Of a DNA stretch of 64,000 nt, positions 42,662 to 56,062 are shown piece after piece. Source of the stretch: Poa pratensis (taxonomy: Eukaryota; Streptophyta; Magnoliopsida; Poales; Poaceae); assembly GCA_947311845.1 (NCBI GenBank), contig CAMZMU010000040.1, positions 63,988,708-64,052,707 on the forward strand, in the 5' to 3' direction. Numbering within the stretch: position 1 is the first letter of the stretch; each line of letters starts with the position of its first letter. The position numbers and the translations under genes were made by a program. The notes beneath the pieces are model-generated. The model searched no databases. It was not told the DNA's origin and worked only from the letters and a program-made list of their open reading frames with translations.

Positions 42662-43857
42662 GAAAATGTGCTTGATGACGTGAAAACACACGTTCGTTGG
42701 GAGACCCCAAGAGGAAGGTATGATGTAGTGCAGCAGCAATTTTCCCTAGATATCTACCAAGGTTATCAATCCAGTAGGAGTCAAAAGTGCTTCAGAAGTT
42801 TGTCAACGGCACCAGAAAATATGGCACGACGCAATGTCAGATGATTTGGTGGTTGACGTGGACCTGCACACAACACAATAAAACTACTTTGCCCCAACGA
42901 AACAGGAAGGTTGTCAATCTTCCCGGCTTGCTGAATACAAAGGATTAAACGTATGGTGTGGAGAATAATAATAAATGCAGAAAGTAACAGATAACAAATG
43001 ATTGCAGTTAGTGTTTTTATCAGTGTTAAAGAATGGACCGGGGTCCACAGTTCACTAGTGGTGTCTCTCCATAAAAGATAGCATGCATGTTGGGTAAACA
43101 AATTACAGCTGGACAATTGACAAATAGCAAGCGCATGACAATGCAATATATGACAAGATAGTTTATTGTAGTATTTATTGGGCATTACAACATAATACAT
43201 GGACCGCTTACCAGCTGCATCCATGCCTAAATAATCCACTTCCGGGATAGCATCCGTGTCTCCCGTTAGTATTAAGTTGCAAACAACAGATTATTGCGTT
43301 AAGCAAAGTGTGTAATGTAAACAAACGCATTAGACTTAACAGCATTACCCTTAATCTAAGCATTAGTTATTTTATCCCTAGTGGCAACAGCACATCCACA
43401 ACCTTAGATGTTCTTGTCACTCACCCAGATTACTGGAGGCATGAACCCACTATCGAGCATAAATACTCCCTCTTGGAGTCACAAGCATCTACTTGGCCAA
43501 AGTATCTACTAGCAACGGAGAGCATGCAAGAACATAAATAAAACAGTAGATAGATTGATAAACAACTTGATCATAACATCAATATTCATCAGATCCTAGC
43601 AAACACACCATGTAGCATTACAATAAGATGATCTTGATCATGTTAGGCAGCTCACAAGATCTAAACATGATAGCAGAAAGTGGAGAGAGAACCATCTAGC
43701 TACTGCTATGGACCCGTAGTCCAAGGATGAACTACTCAGGCATCACTCCGGAGGCGGGCATGGTGATGTAGATCCCTTCGGTTATGATCTCCCTCTCCGG
43801 CAGGGTGCCGGGAGGAGCTTCAGAACCCTCCCGAACTAGGGTTGATGACGGCGGCGG

Positions 43858-45585
43858 TGATGCATGTAAAATGCATACATGAACTTTGCACTTTAATTGC
43901 GTATATTACAATCATATTTGCATCATATAAGGGTTATATCAATGTTTTATAATGATTTTTGGGAATATTCATTTATTTCCTATTTTTATGGAATTAACCC
44001 TGCACAGGCAGAAAACCCCGTTTTCTTATTTTAATGTTTCAGGGACTCAAACGTCAACGAAATCACCTAGAAATTTACGGGCGTCAATATTTGGAAGGAA
44101 GAATACCTGTGGGCGAAGGAAGCGAACAAACGGAGGCCCGAGGCCCGAACGGGGGTGGCCCACGCGGCCATGTACTGTGGCCGCGTGGGGCCCACTCGTT
44201 TGGCCCTCGTGGCTCCGTTGCCGTCGATCTTCGCTCCACCGACATAGTCTTGACCTAAAAATGCCTATAAAAAAGGTCCCCCGACGTTCTCTGGAAGGAG
44301 CGCCGCACAAACACAAAACACCGAAACGGAGATCAGGAGCTGCAGATTGGAGGGGGAAAACTCCGGCGGGGCGCTGCCGGCGTGGTCTCCATCTTCTCCA
44401 TCGACTTCTCCACCGTCTCCATGATGAAGAGGGAGTAGTCCACCTCTGGACTATGGGTTTGTGGAAGTAACTTATGTATCTCTCCTCTCTTGAGCTTCAC
44501 TAATTAGCACCGTATGAGCTGCTGAACATGATTACGGTCACCGTTGTAATACCTTTGTGGTGGATCTTTATGAGTTAATATATGTTTGAGATTGCAATGT
44601 TTGTTTCAGTTATGAGTATAGATGCATATTATGTACCCCGTTCTTGTTTACTTGTTTTGATCAAGCATGTTTATGAGAGCGTGTGAGGGGAACGTGTGCA
44701 TTAGTTGGAGTAACGGGGGGTGGCTAGTGCAGTGAACGTGAGAGAAAGTTCTGCGATCCACTTTGGTATCTTTACCTTACTTTGTTACCTCACTAGGGAT
44801 AAACTAAAATACCATGCTACCGGGGATGTGGGCGTGACCATTGCCACTACTCCATGACTAGATCTAGCATGTTCTTATTTTCACTTCATGTCATGATACT
44901 TAATGCTATACTCTGAGTTATCTTAATTACTGAGGTGTTATGATTTAGTTCGCATCTTGGTGGAGTATAAGAGAGGTTAATAACCAAAAGACCTCTATGT
45001 TAGGACGTGATGCCCATATATCGAAGTAACTTGTTATCAAACCCTGTGTTGCAATCTCATATGTTAACTTTGTGTGTTCCATTGTCTACCACTTTATAAA
45101 GAGAGAGTGCATTTGTGAAACCATGAACCCCAGTCCACTTTTAATCATAAAAAACACCTTTCCAACACCATATACCACTTTTCTATTTTCAGCCATCATT
45201 AAATCCGAAAATACAAAAATACTTTTCATCTTGCATACATCATTCAAAAACCCAAAAATATCATTTATCATTGCATCCACCATCATTGCATATTTATTTC
45301 TTGTTTGCATTGCATAACTATCCTGATATCATTCTTACACCTTGTGCTTGACAACCACAGGTGAGGTTGAGGACCAAAACATCTAACCTTGTTTTGTAGG
45401 TAACCCAAAGAAGGATAAGAAGATAAATCTACCACTTCAGATTCCCCGAGAGTTCGATATTAAACCCTCGACTCACCCCTCGTGGGGAAAACTGTCTTCC
45501 ACTTACTACACACTCTGCACTTGGAGTCTCAACCTAATCCCGTTTACTTTTGCAGGTATCAAGGCCTTGCTCTTCGGGACCATCA
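43858..45585 (+). repeat. 5' LTR of element D
   Basis: 1728 bases, TGATGCATGTAAAATGC to GGGACCATCA. It carries a TATA-like 'cctataaaaaagg' at about 44264, followed by a leader. Confidence 0.95.
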
Positions 45586-45595
45586 AGACGTTTTC

Positions 45596-45613
45596 TGGCG
45601 CCGTTGCCGGGGA
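45596..45613 (+). promoter_or_regulatory. primer binding site of element D
   Basis: TGGCGCCGTTGCCGGGGA, 10 bases after the LTR and identical to that of element C. Confidence 0.85.
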
Positions 45614-45850
45614 ATCGTAGCTGAGAGATTTATCCAAGGGTGTGCATCATTGCATTCATCTCACAACAAAGTCAACGTCACCAACTTGTGCTAACACCTA
45701 AGATTGGGGAGGTTGCACCTACGTGAGCACCATCTTATGCATCTTTACTTACAAAGCAATTTATTTGTTTTGTTAGTGTCATTGCATATCATATCATATT
45801 TATTTCAGTTTTGCATAAAAAATTAAAAATACCAAAAAAAACTTGCTAAA

Positions 45851-47609
45851 ATGGGAGAAAGAACTAAGCTGTGTGACTACACAAACACTCCTAATGATCA
45901 ATTTATCACGAAAGCTATTGCCACACCTAAGATAAATGATGAGAGTTATGAAGTAAGTCCTAGTTTTTGAACTTGATAACTAGGGAACAATTTGGTGGTA
46001 GTGCTATGGAGGATGCCTCTATGCATCTTCATGACTTTGTTGAAATATGTGACACGCAAAAGTTTAAAAATGTGGAAAGTGATATCCTAAAACTGAAGTT
46101 ATTTCCTTTTTCACTTAGAGGAAAAGCTAAAGAGTGGTTGCATTCCTTGCCATCTGGTAGTATTAATTCTTGGGATGATCTAAAAGAAGCTTTCATTAAG
46201 AAATGTTATCCCCCTGTTAAAATTTTGCAAAATAGAAACAACATCCTTTCTTTTAGGCAAAATGAAAATGAACATGTTGCTATGGCTTGGGATAGGATAA
46301 AACTTATGCTTAGAACTTGTCCCTCACATGGAGTTAATGAATGGACCATATTACACTCTTTCTACAATGGTTTAAACTACATGTCTAGAAACATACTTGA
46401 TTCTGCTGCTGGAGGTGCTTTTATGAGTAAGACTATAGTAGAAGCTAAAAATATATTGGAAAGCATTTTACAAAACTATAGTCAATGGCATACTGATAGG
46501 GCACCTAATCCTTCTAAGAAAGTGAACTCTATTGAAGAAACTAATGATTTGTCATCTAAAATGGATACTATTCTTGCTTTGCTTAATAAACCTAGTGTTG
46601 AAAATGTTCCTTTGCAAGAACTAGTTGGAAACAATTCTGAAAATATTGATGTCAACTTCATTAGGAACTATGGTAATAATGGGTATGGTAACAACAATTA
46701 TAACTCTTATAATAGACCCCCATATGTGCCAAATAAATATGCTTCTAGTGGTAATGTTTCTAGTGACTTGGAAAACACCATTAGATCTTTTATATCTACC
46801 CAAAAAGAGCTTAATAAGGAATTTATCTCTAAGTTTAAAAACAAGATGCTTTGTTTGAAAGGGTAGATCAGCTTACTAAGGAAGTCTCATCATTAAAGAG
46901 CATCATTACAGCCCAAAAACATGATGAATCTCTTATGCTGATTGAGTTGGAAAAGAAAGTTGAGGAAGTTAAAATGCTTAATGAAGTCAAGGATCCTTTG
47001 CTTGACTTAGAAAATTGTAGCTTGCATGAATTAATATCTATCTTACAAAAATTTGCAAGTGATCCTTCCATCAACACTAACCAAGCAGGTTTTGGTTCTT
47101 ATATTGCTAATCATGTCTTGAAAGAAAAGATTGCTAGGTACAACCAAGAGGCTATGATACCACCTAAGCTTGGGGATATGTGGATACCTAAGGTACTAGT
47201 AACTATTGGAAAAGAGACACACCATGCCATACTTGATCTAGGATCTAGTGTCTCTGTTTTATCTAAAGAACTATATGAAGTGCTTGAATTGAAAAATCTT
47301 GAAAAATGCTCTATTGAACTAGCACTTGCTGATGACTCTATTAAACATGCTTTGGGAAAAGTAAGTGATGTTATGGTAGAGTTACATATGACTTTTGTGC
47401 CTGTGGATTTTCTAATCATGGATATGGGGAATAAAACCTCTAGTCCTATTATTCTTGGAAGACCTTTTCTTCGTACCACAGGTGCTATCATTGATTCAAA
47501 GGAAGGGAATGTAAAGTTTCAGTTTCCACACAAGAAGTGCATGGAACACTTTCCAAGGAAGAGGGAACCACCAAAGTTCAAGCTCCCTCATGAGCTTCGT
47601 CCACAATAA
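45851..47609 (+). CDS. gag: element D gag-protease polyprotein (two frame losses as given)
   Basis: ATG 45851 (MGERTKLCDYTNTPND) opens the frame. It breaks at 45964-45968 in a T run and again at about 46840 in an A run; both equal one missing base. Gag features are LKLKLFPFSLRGKAKEWLHS and WDDLKEAFIKKCYPPVKIL, followed by an asparagine/glycine/tyrosine-rich linker (near 46670-46730). The protease domain has ILDLGSSVSVLSKELYEVL (catalytic Asp kept) and IILGRPFLRTTGAIID. The frame ends at LPHELRPQ, stop 47607-47609. This matches the gag-protease half of Athila polyproteins with pol removed. Confidence 0.9.
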
Positions 47610-49954
47610 AACAACAAGTAAGAAGCCTAGCTATATGGCTATAAAGAAAGCGCTTTGCGGGAGGCAACCCGGTTATTTTTGTGTGTGATTTTTCTTTGTG
47701 TCCTCTTGCTGTAACAAGAGATTTTGTGTCTAGTTAGGTTCTGGAGTTTTTAATAAAGTGCCAAGTTTTACCCTTTTTGGTTTGAAAAGTTGCTTATAGC
47801 GTTCGGAGATTTTATTCCTGCACGAGTCAGTGCACGGTATGATTTTTAATTCTTATTCTGTAACTCCGAATGAGCTCATATTTGAACTGTAGTTGCAACT
47901 TTTCATCCTCTGTATGCATGAATTTTTTCGGAATTTTTCGAGAAAGTTTGGTAGGGTAGAAAAATACGTTTTGCTGCTGCTGTTTTTCTGGACAGATTCT
48001 GTCCCATTTTGTTTGATGCATGCTTTGAGCTTTTAAGTTGAATCTTTTTGATCCAATTGAGTTTATGAGTAGGCATACAACATTATAACTTTCTGGACAT
48101 TCATATGAATTTTTGTTCAAGGATTATATGCAGCAAGGAACCTATTTGTTTATCACTATTAATGCACCCCACAGAAAAGAGATGGGAGAAACGGTGTTTT
48201 GAAGTTTTTTCACAGGGATTGGAGGAGATGCACCAAGAGCTATCCAAGGATGGTGAAGACCATAAGCTTGGGGATGTGAAGACAACCCCGCTGGACCTAC
48301 ACACTCTCGGTTTGCACACGTCCAACTTCTGTTTTTCGATCGAAACACTTTATCGCATAAACTTGGAGCGTCGTTTTTTGTTTTTTTTGAGTCTTGAGAG
48401 ACCACCACACTATCAATTATATATGAGAGAGCTACTGGAAATATGGGTTGAAATATGTTGGATGCTTTTATAAGATTGGGAAAAGGGATGTTTGACTTGA
48501 TTTTTAATGATACATATAGTTGCATGATTCATGAGCTTGTTTATGAGTAATAGTTTGCAAATTCTTTTTGTAGAGCTATCACTTATTCATGTTTTGGTGC
48601 TGATTGTTATTTACTTGGTTTAACATGGATTAGTTAGTTCTATGGACACTCATGCATGCATCTAGATGGTCAACTTTCTCCCTTTTGCTAGCCCAAAAAC
48701 TCCAACAAGCAAAAACTTGTTTCCAACACCTTCAACCAAAGTTATTCCAGTGAGTCCACCATATCTACCTATTGGCTTTATGCTATTCCGAGTATGTTTA
48801 ACATGTTGTTTGTGTTATCTTACCTCTGAATGAAAATGTTTATGTTATTGATTGCAATGGAAAAAATTGGTTATATAGCTCTCACGAACTTGATGCACAT
48901 TTTTTATCATAAAACATGACCCATTGTGATTAAGATTATGATGTAGTGGCTTGATAAATGTTTTGGGTTGGAGTTAGCCCATATGTGCTGTCACATGCAA
49001 GCTTTCAACATGCTCTTCATCTCATTTAGTTGATATCATGTACTTTTGTTTATGGATGCTTATCATGTGAAATGAGGTGGAAATAGTAGTTTAAATGAGT
49101 TTGTATAAATGGTTAGAGAGACGCCTGGGCCGCTAATCTAAGCCATGCATCATTCATGGTGGAAATTTACTTACATACTATGGTGAACCTTCTGTGATAC
49201 ACCTTGCAATAAAAAACTATTCCAAATGGTAAATAAAAAGGGTGTTGAGATTGTTCATTTTGTTTGTTTGTCTTGTCATTTTGATATGGGCTTGTTCCAT
49301 ATCTGGGACAAGAGGTACCCCAGTTGACGCTCTTGATGATACTATTATTACTTACAATGATATAACTTGAACTTGCTTTGTTTCCAAGTTGAGTAACATG
49401 GTGTAGTACTTGTATTCAAGGGGCATGAGACATCAACCTTTACTTTATCAAGCACACTACTCATATTTGCTTTCACTTTAACCTTAATCATTCAAGATGC
49501 TATGATAGGGGCAATGAGAGCTTGACACCAATGAATACCTTATTGCAATCATTAACTTAAGTAGAAGAGTTTGGAAGTTGGATGAAACTTATGCATGCTT
49601 TACCTCTACTCACATATACATCTTTCCAAAGTGTACACCTATCATATTCAGATTTTCATCTACACTCTATGACCATTGTAGGATGTTCTACTTATCATTA
49701 TGCATACATGTGTTCCATATTACTTGCTACATGTTACACTTTGTGAACTATCAATGAACATCCTTGTCTTGAATACTTGATATCACTTCATAAACTATTT
49801 GCATATTGCTACTCCTTTGAAGAATGAATCATTTGACTATATGTAGCAATAGTAATCATCTTTGATATCCATTGTTAAGTATTAAATTGCAAAGTCCATG
49901 TTAGTTTTATCATCTTCATACTCGAGGACGAGCATGGATTAAGCTTGGGGATGT
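47610..49954 (+). other. element D non-coding 3' region
   Basis: It begins with the conserved motif 'aagcgctttgcgggaggcaa' (about 47648) that also follows the gag-like ORF of element B. No pol or env-like frame of note is present. It ends in the polypurine tract next to the 3' LTR. Confidence 0.75.
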
Positions 49955-51677
49955 TGATGCATGTAAAATGCATACATGAACTTTGCACTTTAATTGCTTA
50001 TATTCCAATCATATTTGCATCATATAAGGGTTATATCAATGTTTTATATGATTTTGGGAATATTCATTTATTTCCTATTTTTATGGAATTAACCCTGCAC
50101 AGGCAGAAAACCCGTTTTCTTATTTTAATGTTTCAGGGACCCAAACGTCAACGAAATCACCTGGAAATTTACGGGCGTCAATATTTGGAAGGAAGAAGAC
50201 CTGTGGGCGAAGGAAGCGAACAAACGGAGGCCCGAGGCCAAACGGGGTGGCCCACGCGGCCAGGTACTGTGGCCGCGTGGGACCCACCGTTTGGCCCTCG
50301 TGGCTCCGTTGCCGTCGATCTTCGCTCCACCGACATCGTCTTGACCTAAAAACGCCTATAAAAAAGGTCCCCCGACGTTCTCTGGAAGGAGCGCCGCACA
50401 AACACAGAAACACCGAAACGGAGATCAGGAGCTGCAGATTGGAGGGGGAAAACTCCGGCGGGGCGCTGCCGGCGTGGTCTCCATCTTCTCCATCGACTTC
50501 TCCACCGTCTCCATGATGAAGAGGGAGTAGTCCACCTCTGGACTATGGGTTTGTGGAAGTAACTTATGTATCTCTCCTCTCTTGAGCTTCACTAATTAGC
50601 ACCGTATGAGCTGCTGAACATGATTACGGTCACCGTTGTAATACCTTTGTGGTGGATCTTTATGAGTTAATATATGTTTGAGATTGCAATGTTTGTTTCA
50701 GTTATGAGTATAGATGCATATTATGTACCCCGTTCTTGTCTACTTGTTTTGATCAAGCATGTTTATGAGAGCGTGTGTGGGGGAACGTGTGCATTAGTTG
50801 GAGTAACGGGGGGTGGCTAGTGCAGTGAACGTGAGAGAAAGTTCTGCGATCCACTTTGGTATCTTTACCTTACTTTGTTACCTCACTAGGGATAAACTAA
50901 AATACCATGCTACCGGGGATGTGGGCGTGACCATTGCCACTACTCCATGACTAGATCTAGCATGTTCTTATTTTCACTTCATGTCATGATACTTAATGCT
51001 ATACTCTGAGTTATCTTAATTACTGAGGTGTTATGATTTAGTTCGCATCTTGGTGGAGTATAAGAGAGGTTAATAACCAAAAGATCTCTATGTTAGGACG
51101 TGATGCCCATATATCTAAGTAACTTGTTATCAAACCCTGTGTTGCAATCTCATATGTTAACTTTGTGTGTTCCATTGTCTACCACTTTATAAAGAGAGAG
51201 TGCATTTGTGAAACCATGAACCCCAGTCCATTTTTAATCATAAGAAACACCTTTCCAACACCATATACCACTTTTCTATTTTCAGCCATCATTAAATCCG
51301 AAAATACAAAAATACTTTTCATCTTGCATACATCATTCAAAAACCCAAAAATATCATTTATCATTGCATCCACCATCATTGCATATTTATTTCTTGTTTG
51401 CATTGCATAACTATCCTGATATCATTCTTACACCTTGTGCTTGACAACCACAGGTGAGGTTGAGGACCAAAACATCTAACCTTGTTTTGTAGGTAACCAA
51501 AAGAAGGATAAGAAGATAAATCTACCACTTCAGATTCCCCGAGAGTTCGATATTAAACCCTCGAGTCACCCCTCGTGGGGAAAACTGTCTTCCACTTACT
51601 ATACACTCTGCACTTGGAGTCTCAACCTAATCCCGTTTACTTTTGCAGGTATCAAGCCTTGCTCTTCGGGACCATCA
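49955..51677 (+). repeat. 3' LTR of element D
   Basis: 1723 bases, matching the 5' LTR apart from small differences, many of them in homopolymer runs (for example near 50110 and 50235). Confidence 0.95.
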
Positions 51678-52293
51678 GGCGGCGATGGAACTTTTGGTGG
51701 AATAATGCTCTGGCATTTAGGGTTTTCGGGACGAAGGCAATATATAGCAAAGGGCGGCGCGTGGGGCCAGCGGAGGGCCCCACACACCACCACGGCGCCA
51801 GGCAGGGGGTCGCGCCCTAGTGGTGTTTGGCTCCCTGGGTCGCTTCTTCGTGCGCCCTTCGGACTTCGTCTTCGTGTCGGTGAAAAACTGGGCTCCGTTG
51901 ATTTTCGTCCAATTCCGATAATATTTCCTGACTAGCTTTTCTGAAACGGAAAAACAGCAGAAACAGGAACTGGCACTGGCACTGTGACATCTTGTTTTTT
52001 TTACCATGTTACCGTAGGGGAAGCCCCTACGGTGTAAATTTTAAATTACAATGATCTGATGGAGAAACCAGAGGTTTTACAAAAGACAAGGTACAACCAG
52101 CAAACAAGTTCAGGGGGGAGAAAATGAAAAGAAAAGTACATGGTCAAAAATGGGGGTCCATCAAGTAAAAGTATCAAGGACCCAAGCCACAAGCGGCTGA
52201 ACTAAAGGGGCGGCACACGATGCTGATGAAGGAGCACATCAGCTTGAAACCTTACTTTCCACCACTCAACGGAACAATGCATATATTTAAAGA

Positions 52294-52890
52294 TTAGGTC
52301 ATTTCTGATCTTCCAAATGTTCCAAAGCCCACATATCGCAATCTCCATAAAGCAGGGACTAGAGAAAAGCTGATTAGCTGGGTGAATCTACCGGAGATGG
52401 GTGCCGAACAGTTCCATTGAAGGTGGATGAAATCCCAACATTCTGACGAAAAACTGCACGAGAAAAACATATGGTCTCGCGTCTCCAAGGCACCAACAGC
52501 ACAGAGAACACAGCTCGTGCCCGAGTCAACCTGCCAATGCTTGCGAGACATCAAATCCTTCATGTTTAAACGATCCATCTGAAGCAACCATGCAAAAACC
52601 CTTAGCTTGGGCATGCATCAAGATTTCCATATCGCATGTAAGGAGGGGTCTTGCCGGAGCTGGGCAAATAGGAAATTGTAGAACTGACGTGAGGAGTAGG
52701 CAGCAGTCCCCCAAACAAATCGTTTGACATCTGGGCTAGTGGCATTCAGGTCGAGTCCTTCAAGAATCTCTTGCAGTTGCGTCAGCTCATCGAAGGCATG
52801 TTCCGACATAGACAAATGGAAGGAAGAGGTCGGAGTGATCCCAAGCTTCATCGACTGGACAGAAGTATCCTCATTAATCACAAATGAAGA
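52294..52890 (-). pseudogene. LINE ORF2 C-terminus with zf-RVT domain
   Basis: INEDTSVQSMKLGITPTSSF is followed by SRQFYNFLFAQLRQDPSLHA and then KLRVFAWLLQMDRLNMKDLM, C..C...LETRDHMFFSCSF. The cysteines and histidine of the zf-RVT motif are present. A frame change near 52617 separates the two parts. Confidence 0.85.
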
Positions 52891-53420
52891 AGGTCGACGA
52901 CTCCGTCGCTGGCAGCCAAGGCATCAGGCGGTCCGAACCAAGACGACATCTGAGCGCAAGAAACTCCAAGAAGAAGATTGGCGACTCCGTCGTTGGCAGC
53001 AAAAGCATCAGATCAAGATGGACAGAGGAGAGATGAAACCACAGTTCCACGGCGACCCGAGAGCAACGTGCATGCCGCGATAGGAATATTGTCGAAGATA
53101 GCACCGGTTGGAGACACACGAGCTGATAAGGAAGCTCGCCATGCGATCGACCTACTGCAAACCGCTGCCTTACAACAAGCAAATATGTATGGAGTCACGC
53201 CCAATGAGCCGCAAACGAGGTATCATGGGGAGGAGAAAAGTGCAGCGTCGAAGAAGTGGTCAACCAGCTAGCAGGTTTGCAGGTATCATTGGAAAAAGAA
53301 AAGAAGATAGAAGGCGAGTCACAGACGTCCGGGCGACTCAGCCAGCCCAGATTGAAACTGACTCAGATGAAGATTCAGCGCCAGTAAACTCCTATTCATT
53401 ATTGAAAGGACCAGCATGTT

Positions 53421-53982
53421 TTGGAGAGGAAATACGGCTCACTCGTTTCCCCCCGAACTTCGGTGAGTCGCAGCGAGTCACCACCTATCAGTGACCAAGA
53501 CCCTGCCTTATGGATAGAAGATTATGAGGCAAGCATGACAGGGACTGATGTAACTCAGGAAGTGCGTGCGAAATATTTCCACTTGGCAATACAGGGAGAA
53601 GCCAGGGATTGGCTGTTAAGCTGCCATCAAAATCAATAAGCACATGGGAAGACTTGAAGGACAAGTTCATCAACAGATTCCAAACAGAAGACATGAAAAA
53701 CCTTAGACAATGCATTCAAAAGAGGACGAATCAAGCGGTGACTGGATCAAGAGAGTCGCGGAGATCCTTGGCTCCGCCAAGAACTTAACAGTACAGTCTG
53801 CAATACAAGCTATGAGGAAGAACTGTAGATTTGAGCCGCTGGTGCACAAGTTAAGTCGCGCTGAGCACAAGATTGATAGTTTCGACCAGCTTTTGGCAAC
53901 AGCTGACAAGTACGCAAAGACAGATAAGGGGACAGGCGGCTTATCACAGAACCCAACAGAAATTGCAAGTCGCGCAAACTGA
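53421..53982 (+). pseudogene. gag: Tat-like gag
   Basis: The text DPALWIEDYEASMTGTDVTQ, then STWEDLKDKFINRFQTEDMK, then SGDWIKRVAEILGSAKNLTV and FDQLLATADKYAKTDKG can be read in three successive frames. This is the Retrotrans_gag pattern of grass Ty3/Gypsy elements. Breaks lie near 53625 and 53710. Confidence 0.75.
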
Positions 53983-54394
53983 ACATCGCGCACACCAGAT
54001 GAAGGAGCAAGGAAGTGATAAGGCCTCATTCCCTAATAACTGCAAGGGGATCTTTGACGTTCCTGCGACTTACATCGCAGGAGAGATGGCAGGCCAGCGA
54101 GTCACACAAAGGCGCAATGTCATTATTACCGGAGGTGGAAAGAAGGCGACACGCCAGATGCGGCTCGCAGTGGATCAATGCAGCACAAGAATAAATCTAG
54201 CTCTCATCAAGGGCCTGACGTTTTACCTAGAAGAACATAGGACAGTTTCATACAGTGGAAGTACAAACAACGGATGGAAGCCGGAGGCGTCCAGATTTCA
54301 ACGCCAGAAAGGTACCGTCGCTGGACAGAGCAATCGGTTATTTGGAGTCGCGGCGATCACCCCCCAGAAGTAAGATCCAGGACAGCCAGCTCTT

Positions 54395-55075
54395 GTGGTC
54401 ACGCCTGAAGTCGCGGGATACAAGTTAAGTAAGGTCCTAATGGACGGAGGAGGAAGAGTAAACATCCTATATCAAGACACGCTCCGAAGAATGAATATAC
54501 CCGAGTCGCGGCTGCGACCATCCAGGAAAGAAATTCAAGGCATAATCCCAGGAGCTGTTACGCGACCAATCGGAAAGATAACCTTGAAGTTAGCTTTGGA
54601 CAGAGCGGAACTTCCGCACAGAGCTCCTAGACTTTGAGGTTGTAGCAGTCAAGAGCTCATATCATGCGATCTTTGGAAGAGAAGCCTATGTCAAATTCAC
54701 CGCCCGCCCTGCTACGTCTACCTACAGTTAAAGATACCGGACCAAACGGTGTTATTACAATATATGGAGACAGGCAGAGAGCGTTAGAATGCGAGAACGC
54801 AGGCTCAGCACTCGCAGAAGAAGCTTGCATCGCCAACTCCTCACATGGATATCAGTCGCAGATCGGTAATCGCAGCTCAAAACGAGTCGCGTTGGAGGTA
54901 CCGCGGAGCGGCCAACAGGATGCAGCCACCGGATGGTAAATTCCCACCGAGAAGTCGCGCATCAGCAAGATAATGCCCCAGAGGTCGCTTTGATACAAAA
55001 AGAAGACAAGAAATGGCGCATGTGCATAGACCCAGCCTCGATCAACAACCCCAGCCAAAGAGGTTCAGTTATCGT
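54395..55075 (+). pseudogene. pol: Tat-like protease and start of reverse transcriptase
   Basis: The protease motif KVLMDGGGRVNILYQDTLRR keeps the active Asp. AIFGREAYVKF follows near 54665 and GPNGVITIYGD near 54735. The first reverse transcriptase motif (QKEDKKWRMCIDPASIN) is at about 54990-55050. All downstream pol domains are missing; 55080-56060 holds no recognisable coding sequence. Confidence 0.75.
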
Positions 55076-56062
55076 GAGTCCTTACAAAGCAGACTCAACT
55101 CAACATAAGTCGCAGCTCAGTGCGGCTAATCGCCTAACAAACTTGCTCTCTGCTTCAACATGAAACACACATCGGAGCTATCATGCTCGACCCGAGTCGC
55201 TTTTAGCGACTCAAAATTGAACCAATCAGGTGTTCAACCCACTCCGTTAGGAGTATTAATTCGCAACTAAGTGCGATGAGTATCAAGTATGCATGGCCTG
55301 CGGGGAACAGAAAACCGCATTAAAGGGCCTGCATCATCCTGTAACACCCTGTAAAAATCGAGTGATTATGAAATAAAGCCGGCACCCTTGACATTCAAGG
55401 GCTTGTCGTTTCGCCTCAACTATCATTGAGTCGCTGAGTCTTTTGAATTTCATATATCACTGACCCTTGAGGGCTCCTTACGAGCATCGCGAGTACCAAT
55501 CGCACCTCAAATTTTGCCAAACGAGTGGCAATCCTTAAGCTAGAAGCGTCTTGCATTATGCGGCCAAAGTACTGGGGTGTGGCGTCAATCGAGCTTGATT
55601 GCCTATCATGGCCGCTCTCGACCCTGAACACACATGTTCCTAGGAAATACTGAGCCGCGCGAGCGTCTACTTAATGGAATTATCATGAAAAGAACCTGCT
55701 TATAGGTCACCAAAATACTGTTTATAATACATGAATGTCTTACAGACTAACGGGCATGTCCCACATATTTATTTTTTCTTCCGAGCTACAGGAGTGGAAT
55801 TGGCGCGGCTTGTCTCGCGGTTGCAGTCGCAGGTGCCCTAATAATCAGGGCGCCGCCAGACGAGGCAGAAGGGCCACCAGATCTGTTGATGGAGTAGTAG
55901 CCCGAGATGACTCAGCTCCTGTGGACTTTTCCTTTGGCACCTTGCTCCCATCAAGATTGAATTTTTCGAGATAAGTGCCCAAGTCTAAGTTATCAACAAA
56001 TTTTGTGGCATACCCGCATCCCTTTCCAGATGTCGAAGTATTCGCTTATTGGCAGTTCAGTA

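Larger units (their letters stand above)
43858..51677 (+). mobile_element. Athila-type element D encoding only gag and protease
   Basis: The LTRs are 43858-45585 and 49955-51677, flanked by GGCGG (43853-43857 and 51678-51682). The primer site, gag-protease frame and polypurine tract (aagcttggggatgt before 49955) are in place. No reverse transcriptase, RNase H or integrase is encoded, and the 3' region of 2.3 kb is non-coding. The LTRs are very similar, so the element moved recently and must have used enzymes from another element. Confidence 0.95.
42673..51994 (-). repeat. 5' LTR of element B in two parts (42673-43857 and 51678-51994)
   Basis: The first part matches 37705-38890. Element D split the LTR at GGCGG, and the second part matches about 38887-39155. 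The LTR is cut again by the LINE at 51995. The second part includes a short tandem 'tggcac' at 51971. Confidence 0.85.

Noticed and set aside
52891..53100. A 5' LTR for the Tat-like element
   Set aside because: No match to the LTR at 59238-59729 and no copy of ccaac was found here; only a short internal duplication is present.
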